Below, one piece after another: positions 5,052-6,542 of a DNA stretch of 6,542 nt (the first letter of the stretch is position 1; the number at the start of each line of letters is the position of its first letter). A program made the position numbers and the translations under genes. Below the pieces are notes generated by a model that was given only the letters and a program-made list of their open reading frames with translations, ran no database searches and was not told the origin of the DNA. The stretch is from JAABYT01 sp041581935 (GTDB taxonomy: Bacteria > Pseudomonadota > Gammaproteobacteria > HK1), in the NCBI GenBank assembly GCA_041581935.1, contig JBFICP010000186.1, forward strand, positions 1 to 6,542, written 5' to 3'.

Positions 5052-6542
5052 CGCCAAGCGCTACGCATCGTTCGATGGCTGTGCATTGCCGCCGCCGTCG
5101 TGCTCGGCACGGCATGTGTGGCGGTACTGTCCGCCTATGCGGTGCTCCAGAGCTCTTGGGGCCGTGCCCAGATCGTGCAGGTGCTGAATCGAGCGTTGAG
5201 CAGCCCCGATGGAACACAGGTGCGCATCGAACGTATCGCCGGTGACCTGCCGGGCACGATTGAGATGCACGGTCTGGTCGTGGGCGATGTCGACGGTACC
5301 TGGCTGGAGCTCGAGTTTGCACGCGCCCGATGGCGTCCGGCGGCGCTGCTTCGGGGCAGGCTCAGAATCTCCAATCTGGAAGCCCATGGCTTGACGGTAA
5401 TCCGCCGGCCCGGGCAAACGCAGAGCACCGCGCCGTTCGAATGGCCCGAACTGCCCATCGGCATTTCGGTCGCACGATTTCTTCTCAGCGATGCCGTTAT
5501 CGAGCAGCCGGTACTCGGTGAAACCGTGAAGCTCCGCGCGTCGGGCGACACGGCCATTGAGGGCGCCGATCGGGTGCGCACGAGAATCGATGTGGTGCGA
5601 ACAGACGGCGTCTCGGGACAGATGGAGCTCGACATGCTGGTCAAGCCTCGTTCCGAGTTTCTTCGCTTCGAGATTGCGCTGAACGAGGGCGCCGGCGGCA
5701 TGATTTCACGCGCATTGAACCTCGAAGGACTGCCCTCGATTTCATTCCAGGCCGCCGGAGAGGGAGTCATCGACTCGGTACGCGGCACCGCTCGGGCACG
5801 GGCCGGCGCGCTGGCGTCGCTCGAGAGCGAGTTCACCATCGATGCCGCCGGCGGGCCGGCTCTGACATTGAAGGGCAAGACGCTGATCGCGGGACTGGTG
5901 GGTCCGCCGCTCGCCGATTTGCTCTCCGACGAAATTGCCTTCGCAGCCGATGGCGAGCTCAAGAGCGACGGCGTTGTCGTCAAACGTGCCACCATGGCCA
6001 ACAGGCTTGCACGTATCGAACTCTCGGGCCGGCTCGCGGGCGATGCCGCCGTGTTCGAGGTGGCTCTCGGGGTGCCCGATCTCACGCCTTTCTCCCAGAT
6101 CGCCGGCGTGGCGTTGCGCGGGCAGGCGAATATCGAATCCCGCATCCGATCCGATGCCATCGGGCGCGCGGTGACGGCATCCACGCGGGCAACGATTACC
6201 GAGGCGCTCCCCCCGGAGAGCCCGTTGCGGGCGCTTGCGGGTTCGAGCCTGGTGCTCGCCGGTACGTTCGACTTTGACGACCGTGAAGAGCAGGGGCGTT
6301 TGAGCGTTCGCGACCTCACGGTCACGGCGGACTCGGCGCAGCTCTCCGCCGATGGAATGCTGCGCACGCGCGAGGGCGGACTCGAATTCGACTACCGGTT
6401 AAAACTGCCGAGACTGGCAGCGCTCAGCGAGGCGCTCGGCACGCCGCTCGCCGGGGGCGTCGATATCACGGGCAAGCTCGGCGGTACGCTTGCCGACCCG
6501 ACACTCACGGCTGTCGCGATATCGCCGGACTTGGCGGTGGAC
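5046..6542 (+). CDS. tamB: TamB, inner-membrane-anchored translocation and assembly module protein (3' end outside window)
   Basis: TamB is a large AsmA-like, beta-rich periplasmic protein that bridges the inner membrane to TamA. Exactly 499 codons are in the window without a stop; family members usually have more than 1,200 residues, so the C-terminal DUF490/TamB domain lies downstream. The start MMRQALRIVRWLC has a positive N-terminus, then a hydrophobic signal anchor at about 11-34 (CIAAAVVLGTACVAVLSAY). After it comes a typical TamB N-terminal pattern: LNRAL (47-51), VRIERIAGDLPGTIEMHGL (59-77), a WRPAALLRGRLRI segment (96-108) and ISNLEAHGLTVIRRP (108-122), followed by alternating hydrophobic residues typical of long beta-sheet. 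This is a family-level match on pattern and context, not on catalytic residues. It follows tamA directly, the conserved gene order. An AsmA-family relative is the alternative, but the tamA neighbour makes TamB most likely. Confidence 0.9.
   Translation, partial: MMRQALRIVRWLCIAAAVVLGTACVAVLSAYAVLQSSWGRAQIVQVLNRALSSPDGTQVRIERIAGDLPGTIEMHGLVVGDVDGTWLELEFARARWRPAALLRGRLRISNLEAHGLTVIRRPGQTQSTAPFEWPELPIGISVARFLLSDAVIEQPVLGETVKLRASGDTAIEGADRVRTRIDVVRTDGVSGQMELDMLVKPRSEFLRFEIALNEGAGGMISRALNLEGLPSISFQAAGEGVIDSVRGTARARAGALASLESEFTIDAAGGPALTLKGKTLIAGLVGPPLADLLSDEIAFAADGELKSDGVVVKRATMANRLARIELSGRLAGDAAVFEVALGVPDLTPFSQIAGVALRGQANIESRIRSDAIGRAVTASTRATITEALPPESPLRALAGSSLVLAGTFDFDDREEQGRLSVRDLTVTADSAQLSADGMLRTREGGLEFDYRLKLPRLAALSEALGTPLAGGVDITGKLGGTLADPTLTAVAISPDLAVD

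Noticed and set aside
5135..6367. A 410-codon open frame on the - strand opposite tamB
   Set aside because: It is rich in Ser, Arg, Ala and Pro with no recognisable domain, and lies wholly opposite a well-supported TamB frame. Such antisense frames arise from codon bias in GC-rich genes.

Overview
The window looks like chromosomal DNA from a GC-rich gammaproteobacterium. The evidence is the close agreement of the glmU and glmS products with the E. coli proteins as I remember them, and the presence of a tamA-tamB pair, which belongs to Gram-negative (diderm) bacteria. The exact lineage cannot be read from the sequence. All genes lie on the + strand. I see no mobile element, tRNA, rRNA or CRISPR array.

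Layout: (1) 3-662, the C-terminal part of glmU, cut by the left edge; it carries the acetyltransferase domain with its left-handed beta-helix. (2) 663-933, a 271-base gap rich in G-tracts and inverted repeats, which forms the leader of glmS. (3) 934-2766, a complete glmS. (4) 2767-3152, a 386-base gap with two small hairpins and a tight cluster of GATTC/GAATC half-sites, but no convincing gene. (5) 3153-5045, a complete tamA (Omp85/BamA superfamily). (6) 5046-6542, the first 499 codons of tamB, whose ATG directly follows the tamA stop and which runs off the right edge.

GlmS makes glucosamine-6-phosphate, and the bifunctional GlmU makes UDP-N-acetylglucosamine, the shared precursor of peptidoglycan and lipopolysaccharide. 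TamA (outer membrane) and TamB (anchored in the inner membrane and spanning the periplasm) form the translocation and assembly module. The window is therefore a cell-envelope neighbourhood: precursor synthesis followed by outer-membrane biogenesis.

The genes are ordinary and well recognised. The most unusual content is in the gaps. The glmS leader holds two same-strand G-quadruplex motifs of the canonical G3N1-7 type (719-741 and 800-826). Each has G-tracts that could instead pair with an upstream C-rich arm, giving two candidate hairpin/quadruplex switches ahead of a gene that is controlled through its RNA in other bacteria. The second item is a cluster of four GATTC/GAATC sites in 34 bases upstream of tamA. 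Both observations come from reading the sequence; their functions are unproven.
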